From Pyxidicoccus fallax (GTDB lineage Bacteria > Myxococcota > Myxococcia > Myxococcales > Myxococcaceae), in assembly GCF_012933655.1 (NCBI RefSeq), contig NZ_JABBJJ010000009.1, positions 1-64,000 of the forward strand: a DNA stretch of 64,000 nt, written 5' to 3'. Of the stretch, positions 47,167 to 55,606 are shown in pieces. Every line of letters begins with the position of its first letter. Position 1 is the stretch's first letter. The notes under the pieces are model-generated. The model searched no databases. It had not been told where the DNA came from and worked only from the letters and a program-made list of their open reading frames with translations. Both the position numbers and the translations under genes were made by a program.

Positions 47167-47418
47167 CTAGCCCTTGGCCTGCCCCACCACTCCCTCGAAG
47201 AAGCGCCGCGCCACGTCGGCCTTCAGCAGGCGCTGCTTATTCTTCGCCAAGCTGGACGCATCGAAGCCCGGCTCCACCAACCCCATGTCCCGGAATAAGC
47301 GGAAGAGCTGGTCGTACTCCGGCCGCTCGCAGAACTGCCGCTCGTTTCTGACGCTATAGAGCGCGATGAGCAGGCAGGCCTTGAGCAGCACCTCGGGCGA
47401 AATGATCGGCGGCCCCTG
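47167..47418 (-). pseudogene. Fragment of an IS5-type (DUF772) transposase
   Basis: The minus strand encodes ISPEVLLKACLLIALYSVRN, EYDQLFRLFRDMGLVEPGFD and LAKNKQRLLKADVARRFFEG, the N-terminal DUF772 region of IS1182/IS5-like transposases. The protein's own N-terminus is missing, reading stops at TAG (47169), and a one-base shift after it would restore the expected GLGL reading, so both ends are damaged. Confidence 0.85.
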
Positions 47419-47520
47419 GCCAAGGTCCGCAAGGCCGTCCTCGCCAGCGCCCGGATGTGTTGGTGGGGGACAAGGCCTACAGCTTTGGGCCATCCCATCC
47501 GACGAATCAAGGCGCTGGCG
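47419..47520 (+). pseudogene. Inverted fragment of a second IS5-type transposase
   Basis: On the plus strand RPDVLVGDKAYSFG, the GDKAY block around the second catalytic Asp of IS5-type transposases, is encoded opposite to the flanking pieces. It must have been inverted by rearrangement. Confidence 0.6.
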
Positions 47521-47529
47521 GACGCGCTG

Positions 47530-48072
47530 CTTGCCGCGCTCTCGTCTGTCTTCGACACCATGTACCTTGCACCCGCACGCTGTCCAGCGCGGAGAAGACG
47601 CCCTCGCTGGCCTACCCCGCCGTCAATGCCACGCTGAGAAGGTGACCATGGCGCTCGCAGGTCAGGTGGAACTTGGTGGAGAAGCCCCCTCGGGAGCAGC
47701 CCAAGGCATGGTCTCGGGGCTCGCTTGGGCTGCTTTTTTTCCACCTCCCGCGGCAGCGCGCGACCCACATTCCACCGAGGAGTCAACGAAGAGGACCTCT
47801 TGGTCCAGTTCGTCTCTTCGCGTCAACTGCGTCTGGAGCGTGCGCATCGGGCGCAACCAGGTGCCGTCCTTTCTCCAGCGCACGAAGCGGGAGTAGACGG
47901 TCTGCCAGGGGCCATAGCGCGAGGGTAAATCGCGCCAGGGCGCCCCGGTATGCAGCCGCCAGAGGATTCCTTTGAGAATGGTGCGGTGGTCCTTCCAGGC
48001 TCCGCCCCGGCCCTGGTGCGGCAGCAGGGGCTCAAGCGCCCTCCACTGCCGCTCGTTCAACTCGTAGCGCAT
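47530..48072 (-). pseudogene. IS5-family (IS402-like) transposase remnant with A7 slippery site and nonsense codon
   Basis: Starts MRYELNERQWRALEPLLP, then DHRTILKGILWRLHTGAPW, DLPSRYGPWQTVYSRF and FVDSSV (first catalytic Asp). A run of seven A (47734-47740 on the minus strand) sits where IS5 relatives shift frame; a -1 shift gives EPRDHALGCSRGGFSTKFHL, as expected of the second half. That reading ends at TAG (47612-47614), where CAG is expected (LTAGQASEG), and the rest has lost similarity. The element is dead. Confidence 0.85.
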
Positions 48073-48287
48073 CACACCCGCTCGCCTCCTCTCGGAGGCA
48101 ACAACCGGCGCGCGCGCTCCCATCAGACAGGGTCTAGCGCCAGGACTGACTGACGTTCGCGCCCGCCGGACGCCCCGGCGAGGTCAGGCCTGCACCGGCA
48201 CGAGGCACGGCGAAGAGATACGATATACTGCCACTCGCTCAACTCTTGGCGCATCTCGCCATCCGTGCCATCCGGCATGTGACATAC
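48073..48287. other. Gap between transposase remnant and the propeller gene
   Basis: No gene seen; contains the left flank of the IS remnant. I could not identify a clear terminal inverted repeat. Confidence 0.5.
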
Positions 48288-51200
48288 TCAGGGTGTATAC
48301 AGCTCTGCCGTGTCGAGCGTGCCGTTGCTACTACTACCGTACCCGCCTACTACAAGCACCTTGCCCGACGGCAGCAACGTGGCTGTGTGGCGCCCGCGGC
48401 GCGAACTAAGGCTGAAAGTATGCGCCCAGGTACGTGTCCCAGGGTCGAACAAGCGGACACCCGCAGATGAACCGCCTGCCACCAATACCGTGCCCGACGG
48501 CAGAAGCGTGGCTGTTTGCTCTGTCGCACCCGTGGTGTTGTGGCCAACCGAGGTCCAGGTCCCCGTCCCGGGGTCGTAAAGAAGGTTCTCTTCGTCGGAG
48601 TATGGGCCCCCCTGAATCAGCACTTTGCCCGACGGCAGCAACGTCGCTGTATGGTGGTAACGCTTTGAGGAGGGGAGGCCTGCGAAAGCCCAGGTTCCTG
48701 TTCCCGGGTCATACAGTTCCGAAGTATCATTGGTTCCACCGGTGGTGACCCCACCAACCACCAGCACCTTGCCCGACGGCAGCAGCGTGGCTGTGTGGAG
48801 TGAACGGGCCGCGGCCATGGTGCCGGCTGGGGACCACGTACCCGTTGCCGGGTCATACAGTTCCGCCGATGCAACAAACGCTGTGTTGCCCCCGCCGACT
48901 ACCAGCACCTTGCCCGACGGTAGCAGTGTGGCTGTGTGATCACTGCGGGGCACAGCCATGCTGCCGGTGCTGGACCAAGTGCCCGTACTCGGATTGTAAA
49001 CCTCTGCGGTACGTTGAGTAACATATGGGCCGTTAACCACCAGTCTACTGCCGCCCGTTACCAAAACTTTGCCGGAAGGCAGAAGCGTCGCAGTAGCTTG
49101 TATCCGGCCTGTGGCCATGGTGCCGGTTGGGGACCAGACACCTGTTCCCGGGTCATAGACTTCCGCAGTGGCGAGGTCCGCATATGAATCATTACGCCCG
49201 CCTGCCACCAGTACCTTTCCAGAGGGAAGCAGCGACATTACATGTGCCTCGCGAGGAGTGGAAAGGCGGCCCGTGACCGACCACATCCCGCAGTACTCGT
49301 CCACCTGAGCGTCGCAGTCGTTGTCCACAGCGTCGGACACCTCCGTCGCCCCCGGATTGATGCTTGCGTTAGCGTCGTTGCAGTCGCCTTTGTTCGACAC
49401 GTAGCCCGCAGGCTGATAGCACTTAAACTGGTTGCTTGTTGACGACGTGCCGAAAGTGTCGCCGTCTGCGTCGCGGTACCATGTCGACCTGGGTAGGCCG
49501 TCGTCCACCTGAAAGTCGCAGTCGTCGTCGACGTCGTTGCACACCTCCGTGGCCCCAGGGCGGATACTCGAGTTGCCGTCATTGCAGTCACTGTTGTTCG
49601 ACACGTAGCCCGCAGGCTGACTGCACTTCTGCTGGGCGCCGCTCGCCAAACTGCCGTACGTGTCGCTATCTGCGTCGCGGTACCACCTCGACGTGGGCAA
49701 CCCCTCGTCCACCTGCGCGTCACAGTCGTCGTCGACGTCGTTGCACACCTCCATGGCTCCAGGGTAGGTGCTTGCGTTGGCGTCGTTACAGTCACTGGCG
49801 TTCGACACGTAGCCCGCAGGCGCGGTGCAGGCGGTTGTCGTCTGTCTGCTACCGTAGTTGTCACTGTCCGCGTCACGGTAGAAGGTGAGCTTCACGCCCT
49901 CGTCCATCTGAGCATCGCAGTCGTCGTCGACTGCGTTGCACACCTCCGTGGCTCCAGGGTGGATGCTCGCGTTGGCGTCATTGCAGTCATTGGCGTTCGA
50001 TACATAGCCCGCAGGCTGACTGCACTTCTGCTGGGGGCTCGTCGACGTGCCGTACGTGTCGCCGTCTGCGTCGCGATACCACGTCGACGTGGGCAACCCC
50101 TCGTCCGCCTGGGCGTCGCAGTCGTTGTCCACACCGTCGCACACCTCCGTAACTCCAGGGTGGATGCTCGCGTTGCCGTCGTTGCAGTCACCGGGACGTT
50201 GGGCATAACCCGAGGGCTGGGTGCAAGCAGCGGTCGCCGGACCCGTACCGTAGGTGTCGCTGTCGGCGTCACGGTAGAATGTGAACTGCACGCCCTCGTC
50301 CACCTGGCTGTCACAGTCATTGTCCACGCCGTCACAAACTTCTGCGGCACCGGGGTGGATGCTCGCGTTGCCGTCGTTGCAGTCGCCAGCGCGCTGCACA
50401 TAGCCCGCAGGCTGGCTGCACTTCTGCAGAGGGCTAGCGGACGTGCCGTACGTGTCGCCGTCCGCGTCGCGGTACCACGTCAACGTGGGCAGTCCTTCAT
50501 CCGCCTGCGTGTCGCAGTCATTGTCTACGCCGTCGCACATCTCTGCGGCACCAGGATTGATGCTCGCATTGCCGTCGTTGCAGTCACCGGGACGTTGGAC
50601 ATAGCCCGAGGGCGCGGTGCAGGCGGCGGTTGCTGGGCCGGTGCCGTAGGTGTCGCTGTCGTCGTCCCGGAAGAAGGAGAGCGACACGCCCTCGTCCACC
50701 TGGGTGTCACAGTCGTTATCCACGCCGTCACACACCTCTGCGGCACCAGGGTGGATGCTCGCATCGGCGTCATTACAGTCGCTGGTATTCGAGACATAGC
50801 CCGCAGGCTGGCGGCAATTCTGGACAGCCTGTCCCGCGTTGCCGAAGCCGTCTCCATCCGCATCGCGGTACCACGTTGAGGTAGGTAGGCCCTCGTCCGC
50901 CTGGGTGTCGCAATCGTTGTCCACGCCGTCGCAAACCTCCGGAGCGCCCGGGTGAATGCTCGCGTTTGCATCATTGCAATCCCCCGCAGTCGGTGCGTGC
51001 CCGGAGGGCTGGGTGCAGGATTGCACCGACTGGGAGGTCAGACCGTAGTTGTCTCCATCCCCGTCGCGGTACCAGTCCAGGAAGGCCAGTCCATCGTCCG
51101 CCTGTCCATTGCAGTCGTTGTCCAGGCTGTCGCACACCTCGGCCGAAGGCCCCCGCACCGGCGCGCACTCAAGGGCGCCGTGCGTGCAGTACGTCACCCC

Positions 51201-52838
51201 TTCCCCGCACACCCCCTGCTGTCCCGTCTCGCACGCCTGCAGGCCGCCCGGGTTGCCTTCATCGGCCTCCCCGTCACAGTCATTGTCCAGGCTGTCGCAC
51301 TGCTCTGCGGACGCCGCCTCGTTCTGCTGGCAGGCCACACTGCCTTCCACGCAGGCCGTCGTCCCCTCCGCACAGACGCCCGGCTTTCCCGTCGCGCAGT
51401 TCTCGCCGCCGCTCGGGTTGCCCTCGTCCACCACCTCGTCGCAGCTGTCGTCCGTCCCATTGCACAGCTCCGGCGCGCCCGGGTAGGTCGACGGCGTGTA
51501 GTCGTCGCAGTCGAGCTCTTCTACGAAGCCTGGAGACGGCTCGCACCCTTGCTCGGTGAGGTACTCATCTCCGAATCCATCCATGTCCCCGTCGAAGTAG
51601 AAGGTGTTGACGATCTGCGTGGAGACGGGTGCCGTCGTCGGCGAAGTGCTGGTGGCACCGGTGCCGAGTTGCCCCTGGCCATTGTGGCCCCAGCCCCACA
51701 CCGGGCAGCCTGGGCGCAGCGCCAACGCGTGCTGGGCGCCCGCCGCGATGGCCAGTGCGTCCGCGAGCTCCGTCACATTCACGGCCGAGGCGCTATTCAT
51801 CGTGGTGCCATTGCCGAGCTGGCCAGAGACATTGTGGCCCCACGCCTTCACAAAGCCGCCTCCCATGATGACCAGGGAACTGTTGTGGCCAGCGGCGATG
51901 GCTGTTGCCGCGAACACGCCCTCCACGGGCGTAGGAGACAGTACTGGCGTGGTGGAAGCAATTCCCTTGCCCACCTGACCGAAGGTGTTCTGCCCCCAGC
52001 TCCACACGTTTCCGAACTGCTCATCGATGATGAGGGAATGCCCCGCGCCGGCGGCGACGGCCTTTGCGAGCGGGAGACTCTCCACTCGCACCGGCGCCAG
52101 CACCGCGGCGCTGGTGCTTCCAGTACCCACCTGGCCGGATGTATTCAGGCCCCACCCCCACACCCTGCCCTCCTCGTCGAGCGCCAGCACGTGATTGACG
52201 CCCGCAACCATGGAACGCAGGGAAGGCAAACCCGGCACCATTCCAGGCATGGGCACAGAGGTGCTGGTGGTGCTTGTCCCCATCTGCCCGGACGTATTCT
52301 GCCCCCAGGCCCACAGCCGCCCACTCGCATCCAGCGCGAGGGAGTAGTTACCATTGGCCGCGATGGCTTGAATGCCGGAGAGCGCCGCCACCTTCGTCGG
52401 CACCAGCACCAGTCCCCCAGCACTGCCGAGGCCCGCCTGGCCGTTGGCATTCTGCCCCCACACCCACACATCACCACTCACGTCGAGCGCCACCGAGTGG
52501 GCGATTCCCGCGGCAATCGCTTTGATGGGCGGGAGGCCATTCACCTTCGAGGGGTGGGGCTGAGGAGTGCTACTGCTGCTGCCAGTCCCCAGTTGCCCGA
52601 CGACATTCTGCCCCCACGCCCAGACCTCTCCGTCCTTCTTCAGGAACAAGGAGTGATAGGCGCCGGTCGCGACGGACTGGGGCACTCTCACGGAGGAAAG
52701 CTTCTGACGCGCCGAGGCGACAGCACCTCCCTCATCAGCCATGGGCTCGGGCGCACCACACCCCATGGCCGTGAAGAGAAATGCGGCCGTACATACCGCG
52801 AGCGCGCTCTGCAAGATTGCGAAGCCGTGTCGTCTCAA
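48288..52838 (-). CDS. Giant lipoprotein: RCC1 propeller, MopE repeats, Kelch propeller
   Basis: The 1516-residue lipoprotein (signal SALAVCTAAFLFTAMGCGAP) starts at TTG with GAGGAG 9 nt upstream. Residues about 55-405 hold seven RCC1-type repeats (pattern HSLALD..G.VWAWGQN..GQLG), enough for one seven-bladed propeller. About 435-1190 hold twelve MopE-type repeats (CDGVDNDCD...DEGLP..WYRDADGD.YG), Asp/Cys-rich and likely to bind calcium or copper. About 1195-1516 hold seven Kelch-type repeats (TATLLPSGKVLVVGG...YDPGTGTW), a second propeller. It is surface-exposed and built for binding; no enzyme motif is seen. It sits inside the toxin island. Confidence 0.92.
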   Translation of the reverse strand: MRRHGFAILQSALAVCTAAFLFTAMGCGAPEPMADEGGAVASARQKLSSVRVPQSVATGAYHSLFLKKDGEVWAWGQNVVGQLGTGSSSSTPQPHPSKVNGLPPIKAIAAGIAHSVALDVSGDVWVWGQNANGQAGLGSAGGLVLVPTKVAALSGIQAIAANGNYSLALDASGRLWAWGQNTSGQMGTSTTSTSVPMPGMVPGLPSLRSMVAGVNHVLALDEEGRVWGWGLNTSGQVGTGSTSAAVLAPVRVESLPLAKAVAAGAGHSLIIDEQFGNVWSWGQNTFGQVGKGIASTTPVLSPTPVEGVFAATAIAAGHNSSLVIMGGGFVKAWGHNVSGQLGNGTTMNSASAVNVTELADALAIAAGAQHALALRPGCPVWGWGHNGQGQLGTGATSTSPTTAPVSTQIVNTFYFDGDMDGFGDEYLTEQGCEPSPGFVEELDCDDYTPSTYPGAPELCNGTDDSCDEVVDEGNPSGGENCATGKPGVCAEGTTACVEGSVACQQNEAASAEQCDSLDNDCDGEADEGNPGGLQACETGQQGVCGEGVTYCTHGALECAPVRGPSAEVCDSLDNDCNGQADDGLAFLDWYRDGDGDNYGLTSQSVQSCTQPSGHAPTAGDCNDANASIHPGAPEVCDGVDNDCDTQADEGLPTSTWYRDADGDGFGNAGQAVQNCRQPAGYVSNTSDCNDADASIHPGAAEVCDGVDNDCDTQVDEGVSLSFFRDDDSDTYGTGPATAACTAPSGYVQRPGDCNDGNASINPGAAEMCDGVDNDCDTQADEGLPTLTWYRDADGDTYGTSASPLQKCSQPAGYVQRAGDCNDGNASIHPGAAEVCDGVDNDCDSQVDEGVQFTFYRDADSDTYGTGPATAACTQPSGYAQRPGDCNDGNASIHPGVTEVCDGVDNDCDAQADEGLPTSTWYRDADGDTYGTSTSPQQKCSQPAGYVSNANDCNDANASIHPGATEVCNAVDDDCDAQMDEGVKLTFYRDADSDNYGSRQTTTACTAPAGYVSNASDCNDANASTYPGAMEVCNDVDDDCDAQVDEGLPTSRWYRDADSDTYGSLASGAQQKCSQPAGYVSNNSDCNDGNSSIRPGATEVCNDVDDDCDFQVDDGLPRSTWYRDADGDTFGTSSTSNQFKCYQPAGYVSNKGDCNDANASINPGATEVSDAVDNDCDAQVDEYCGMWSVTGRLSTPREAHVMSLLPSGKVLVAGGRNDSYADLATAEVYDPGTGVWSPTGTMATGRIQATATLLPSGKVLVTGGSRLVVNGPYVTQRTAEVYNPSTGTWSSTGSMAVPRSDHTATLLPSGKVLVVGGGNTAFVASAELYDPATGTWSPAGTMAAARSLHTATLLPSGKVLVVGGVTTGGTNDTSELYDPGTGTWAFAGLPSSKRYHHTATLLPSGKVLIQGGPYSDEENLLYDPGTGTWTSVGHNTTGATEQTATLLPSGTVLVAGGSSAGVRLFDPGTRTWAHTFSLSSRRGRHTATLLPSGKVLVVGGYGSSSNGTLDTAELYTP
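49270..51500 (-). repeat. About twelve imperfect 190-200-bp repeats encoding MopE units
   Basis: Tandem DNA repeats within the large lipoprotein gene, strongly alike over several units and prone to slippage or recombination. Alternating units differ (DEGLPTSTWYRDADGD versus DEGVQFTFYRDADSD), so the true period of the repeats may be two units. Confidence 0.85.
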
Positions 52839-53046
52839 GTCACTGCTCTCCTCGTAAACGGCCTTGTGGGTGCCGCACGGCCGCTCCTTTCGAAGCAGCG
52901 TCGCATTTCCTCATGGGCAGGCATGACAGGAAACACGCGGCTACAAATGTACCGGAAGTACTGCCACCGCCGCTGCTGAGTCAGTCGCGCCCCATGGTGG
53001 GAGGTACGGACATCACCTTACAGACGTCTGCAAAAGCCTTTACCGG
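52839..53046. other. Gap upstream of the propeller gene
   Basis: No gene seen. It must hold the promoter of the minus-strand propeller gene and joins at about 53047 to the duplicated fadJ end. Confidence 0.5.
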
Positions 53047-53205
53047 GGCGCGGTGCAGTACATCAACGGCTACGAGGGGCGGACCGGCACGAGGCCTCGC
53101 GGCTTCGTTCTGCGCGCACGCGAGCTGGTAGAGCGACCCGGAAAGTACCTCGTACCATCCGCATCGCTCGTGGGTAAGGCCGAGAAGGGCGAGTTGCTGA
53201 AGTAG
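53047..53205 (+). pseudogene. Duplicated 3' end of the fadJ-like gene
   Basis: The plus strand encodes GAVQYINGYEGRTGTRPRGF, VLRARELVERPGKYLVPSAS, LVGKAEKGELLK and stop, matching the last 52 residues of the gene ending at 42115 with scattered changes (WT: VVQFINGYEGPTGTGPRGF). There is no start or ribosome site. The homology continues through the downstream hairpins to about 53283. Confidence 0.92.
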
Positions 53206-53207
53206 TC

Positions 53208-53282
53208 ACCGGGATCAAGTCCCGGTAGGACATTCGGACGGGAAGACGCGACGACGGCACGGGTCAGCCAACCGTGCCGTCG
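53208..53282 (+). terminator. Duplicated fadJ terminator (repeat copy 2)
   Basis: First hairpin ACCGGGA/TCCCGGT (53208-53226) and second hairpin CGACGGCACGG/CCGTGCCGTCG (53252-53282) correspond to 42117-42196. The first stem has a paired change relative to copy 1, so it still folds. The U-rich end is lost in the second. Confidence 0.8.
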
Positions 53283-53311
53283 AGTCCCCCTGCGAGCAAC
53301 GCCGCTGCTCC

Positions 53312-53680
53312 TCACTCCGGTTTGTACGTCCCGCCCTGCCAATCCTCCAGTGTCATGGTGGCGCTGAGCCCAACCATGCTCATTGGAGGCTTTGCAAGCT
53401 CGGCAAGCACTCGCGCTGCCTCCTCGGGCGCGAACCTCAGCGCAGCCGAGGCAGCCCAGAAGCGTGTTCCTGGTTCTGGGTCATCCAGCAGCTTCAAGAT
53501 GCGCTCATTGGCCTCTGCACCGCGTAATCTCAGCTCTGCTTCGATTGCGGTAGCACGGTCGTATTCTTTGTTCGCAGCCCGTGTCTTGCGCGCATCCAGC
53601 AAGCGGCCGTGATTCGCGGAGTTCTCCCTGTACCGACCGACCAGTTCCTCCGTGGTCAGCTTCTTCCAGTTTTCATTCAT
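53312..53680 (-). CDS. Second SitI-like immunity protein (HEAT-like)
   Basis: The 122-residue helical protein (MNENWKKLTTEELVGRYREN, AIEAELRLRGAEANERILKL, GTRFWAASAALRFAPEEAAR, TLEDWQGGTYKPE) has the same overall plan as the proteins at 42265 and 53841 (helical repeat, DW/HW..GT.. ending) but is strongly diverged. Its ATG overlaps the stop of a displaced toxin tail (ATGA), the same coupling as in the intact pair. It would neutralise a different toxin variant. Confidence 0.82.
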   Translation of the reverse strand: MNENWKKLTTEELVGRYRENSANHGRLLDARKTRAANKEYDRATAIEAELRLRGAEANERILKLLDDPEPGTRFWAASAALRFAPEEAARVLAELAKPPMSMVGLSATMTLEDWQGGTYKPE

Positions 53681-53830
53681 GGAATGGCACCGAATTGCTT
53701 GAGAACCCGGAGCCCGAATTCCCGCTGTTGATCGTAAGACTGAGCGCAAAGCCACTCACGAACGACCTGGCCACAGGCGATGCGCTGCTTGGAGGAGGTA
53801 CTCCTTGTTCGCGTCCCTGCGGGTCCGGTA
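53677..53830 (-). pseudogene. Displaced SitA-type toxin tail
   Basis: The minus strand encodes TSSKQRIACGQVVREWLCAQ, SYDQQREFGLRVLKQFGAIP and stop. It matches the end of the intact toxin from SSK onward (SSKRPRITNSNLTVREWLST...). There is no signal peptide or start of its own. It lies between two immunity genes, as expected of an old toxin end displaced by a newer one. Confidence 0.8.
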
Positions 53831-53840
53831 TAGTATAGCG

Positions 53841-54197
53841 CTACTCCGGGTCGAGCGCCCAGGTTCCGTCGGACCAGTGCTTGAGGGTGTATTGGCACTC
53901 GAAGGCAATCACCCCCTCGCCGCGCGCCGCCTCCTCAAGCACTGCCTTGGCCTCTGCGGTCCGGTAACGAAGCAGGTACGCAGCGGCCATCGTCCTCACG
54001 TCTACGCTCGGATGTTTGAGGAGCACAGCCAGGGCTTCTCGTCCCTCATCCCCATGAGCACGCAGCTTTCGAAAAGCTGCCATGTAGCGGTCTGCATGCT
54101 TGTTGCCGGTCTTGGCATCCCCTCGGAGAATGGCCTCGGTCTGCGCGGTCACATTCGCTGCGAATTCCTGCACGAGAGACTCAAGCGTCATCGCCAT
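53841..54197 (-). CDS. SitI-like immunity protein of the intact toxin
   Basis: The 118-residue helical protein (MAMTLESLVQEFAANVTAQT ... HWSDGTWALDPE) overlaps the toxin gene end by 10 bp (start 54197, toxin stop 54188). An AAGGGG ribosome site is inside the toxin end, and an ATG 6 nt later is an alternative. The overlap makes toxin and protector translation coupled, a standard toxin-immunity layout. HEAT-like repeats (VLLKHPSVDVRTMAAAYLLR) suit wrapping around a toxin domain. Its paralogue at 42265 is roughly two-thirds identical by eye. Confidence 0.88.
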   Translation of the reverse strand: MAMTLESLVQEFAANVTAQTEAILRGDAKTGNKHADRYMAAFRKLRAHGDEGREALAVLLKHPSVDVRTMAAAYLLRYRTAEAKAVLEEAARGEGVIAFECQYTLKHWSDGTWALDPE

Positions 54198-55537
54198 ATC
54201 CCCTTCCCGATGTTCTCGATGGCCAGGAGTCCGAAGTCGCGTTGCGCCTGGTAGGATTGAGTGCTCAGCCACTCACGCACGGTCAGGTTGGAGTTCGTAA
54301 TCCGTGGTCTCTTGGACGAGTAGAACGCGCTCACAAGGTCATGCAGCGCTTTATCGAGGGCAATGACGTTCTCCGTATTGTGGATGGCTTCGGGCCCGAA
54401 CTGACGAACGTTCCCCTCCGTCTGCTCCACGATGTGGTGCCACTCTCTGCCCGGGCCCGCACTGCCCCTTCCCTTGTAGAGGCCACCGTGCGTCTGCCAT
54501 TCCTGGTATCCCCCCGGGGTGCTCCCGCCACCGCGAGTGCCACGCGACGACATGGCCACTGCTCCTGGCGCGAGGGCGAACGTGAAGCCGTCCGCAGCCA
54601 CGGCAACGGTCTCCACCTGCGCTACCCCAGCGTACGTCACACCCGCTTGCGCCTCGGCCCTCACCGCGACCTGAGCGGCCCCGGGCAGCCCCGGCAGCTT
54701 CGCCCCTAGCGTCGCGCCCGTACTCCCGATGGCCGCTGTCGCCAGCATCACGAACGCCCGCGCCGCGTTCCGGCCCATCACCCGCCCGAAGCGCTCCCCC
54801 GCCTCGCGCAACGCATCGAACGTCACGGCCTGGTCGCTCTCCGCCATCAACTGCCGGAAGCCCTGGATGAGCCCCCAGAACGTGTCCACCCCCACGTAGA
54901 CGATGAGCGCCGCCGTGAGCACCGCCGCCACGCCCTTGGTCGCAGGTTCTGGCACCGTCCAGAGCAACGCGTAGGTGGCCGCCGTCCAGAGCGCCGCCTG
55001 CATCAGCGCCTCCGGGTGGGCCATGTCCTTCACGGCCTCCCACAGTTCATCCAGCACCGCGCCCTTCGCCAGGGACAAGGCGAGCGTGAAGCGCGCACCC
55101 CCTGTGACGCTGGGGCCCTCTTTCAGCAGCCCCAGACAGTCCCCTCCGCGCCCGGTCCGCTCACACCAGCGCAGGTAGGCTCGCGTCAGTTCGATTTCGG
55201 CTTGGGGAAGTTCGGCGGCCAGATGCTCACCGGGCCTGAGTGGGGTGATGCGCCGGCTCCTCACGTCGAAGAGGTACGAGCCGCTCCGGGAGTCCACCTC
55301 GAACAGGCGCCGCGCCGCCTCCTCGGGCCGCTGGGATGGGCGGAGGGTCCGCGCCAACCGCGCCACAGCCTCCTTCACGTCATCCTCGTCCAGCACTACC
55401 GGCTCGGAGGCCCGGTCCGAGCGGGGAACGTGGACGGTGGGCGAGCCCCGGCCCGTGTCGAGGCGCACCACCCGGGTGGGCCCGCTGCACCCCGGCAGGA
55501 CCACCCACACAAGGAGGAACAGCCATCTCAGCAACAT
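54188..55537 (-). CDS. SitA-like polymorphic toxin lipoprotein with HNH/His-Me-type nuclease end
   Basis: The 449-residue lipoprotein (LVWVVLPGCSGP, Cys 17) has the body I know from SitA5-type toxins of Myxococcus: TRVVRLDTGRGSPTVHVPR, AYLRWCERTGRGGDCLGLLK, KGVAAVLTAALIVYVGVDTF, AGERFGRVMGRNAARAFVML. Hydrophobic segments about 195-240 and 280-300 may aid membrane passage. The last 110 residues are the toxin: GREWHHIVEQTEGNVRQFGP followed by IHNTENVIALD, a histidine-based nuclease pattern. SitA lipoproteins pass between cells by TraAB outer-membrane exchange and kill non-immune kin. GGGAG precedes the ATG (55537). Immunity gene overlaps its end. Confidence 0.9.
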   Translation of the reverse strand: MLLRWLFLLVWVVLPGCSGPTRVVRLDTGRGSPTVHVPRSDRASEPVVLDEDDVKEAVARLARTLRPSQRPEEAARRLFEVDSRSGSYLFDVRSRRITPLRPGEHLAAELPQAEIELTRAYLRWCERTGRGGDCLGLLKEGPSVTGGARFTLALSLAKGAVLDELWEAVKDMAHPEALMQAALWTAATYALLWTVPEPATKGVAAVLTAALIVYVGVDTFWGLIQGFRQLMAESDQAVTFDALREAGERFGRVMGRNAARAFVMLATAAIGSTGATLGAKLPGLPGAAQVAVRAEAQAGVTYAGVAQVETVAVAADGFTFALAPGAVAMSSRGTRGGGSTPGGYQEWQTHGGLYKGRGSAGPGREWHHIVEQTEGNVRQFGPEAIHNTENVIALDKALHDLVSAFYSSKRPRITNSNLTVREWLSTQSYQAQRDFGLLAIENIGKGIWR

Positions 55538-55606
55538 GCAGCGCTCCCGGCCCTGATTTCCTGGCATTTCATACCACGCCAGAAAAGTGGGTTGGCTCGA
55601 GTCCCC

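Noticed and set aside
49270-51500. CRISPR array suggested by regular repeats
   Set aside because: The repeats are about 190-200 bp, lie in frame and encode MopE units; no short repeat/unique spacer pattern.
50952-52979. 675-codon open frame opposite the propeller gene
   Set aside because: Shadow of the repeat-containing lipoprotein.
52781-53131. Small plus-strand gene overlapping the propeller start and fadJ fragment
   Set aside because: The frame differs from the fadJ fragment and has no conserved content.
42116-53283. Integrative element with attL/attR at the fadJ end
   Set aside because: The duplicated gene end fits, but I find no integrase or recombinase gene, and the duplicated block extends into toxin genes, so a plain duplication explains it better.
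53677-53898. Independent small gene of 73 codons
   Set aside because: It has no ribosome site and its second half is a toxin tail; treated as a remnant.
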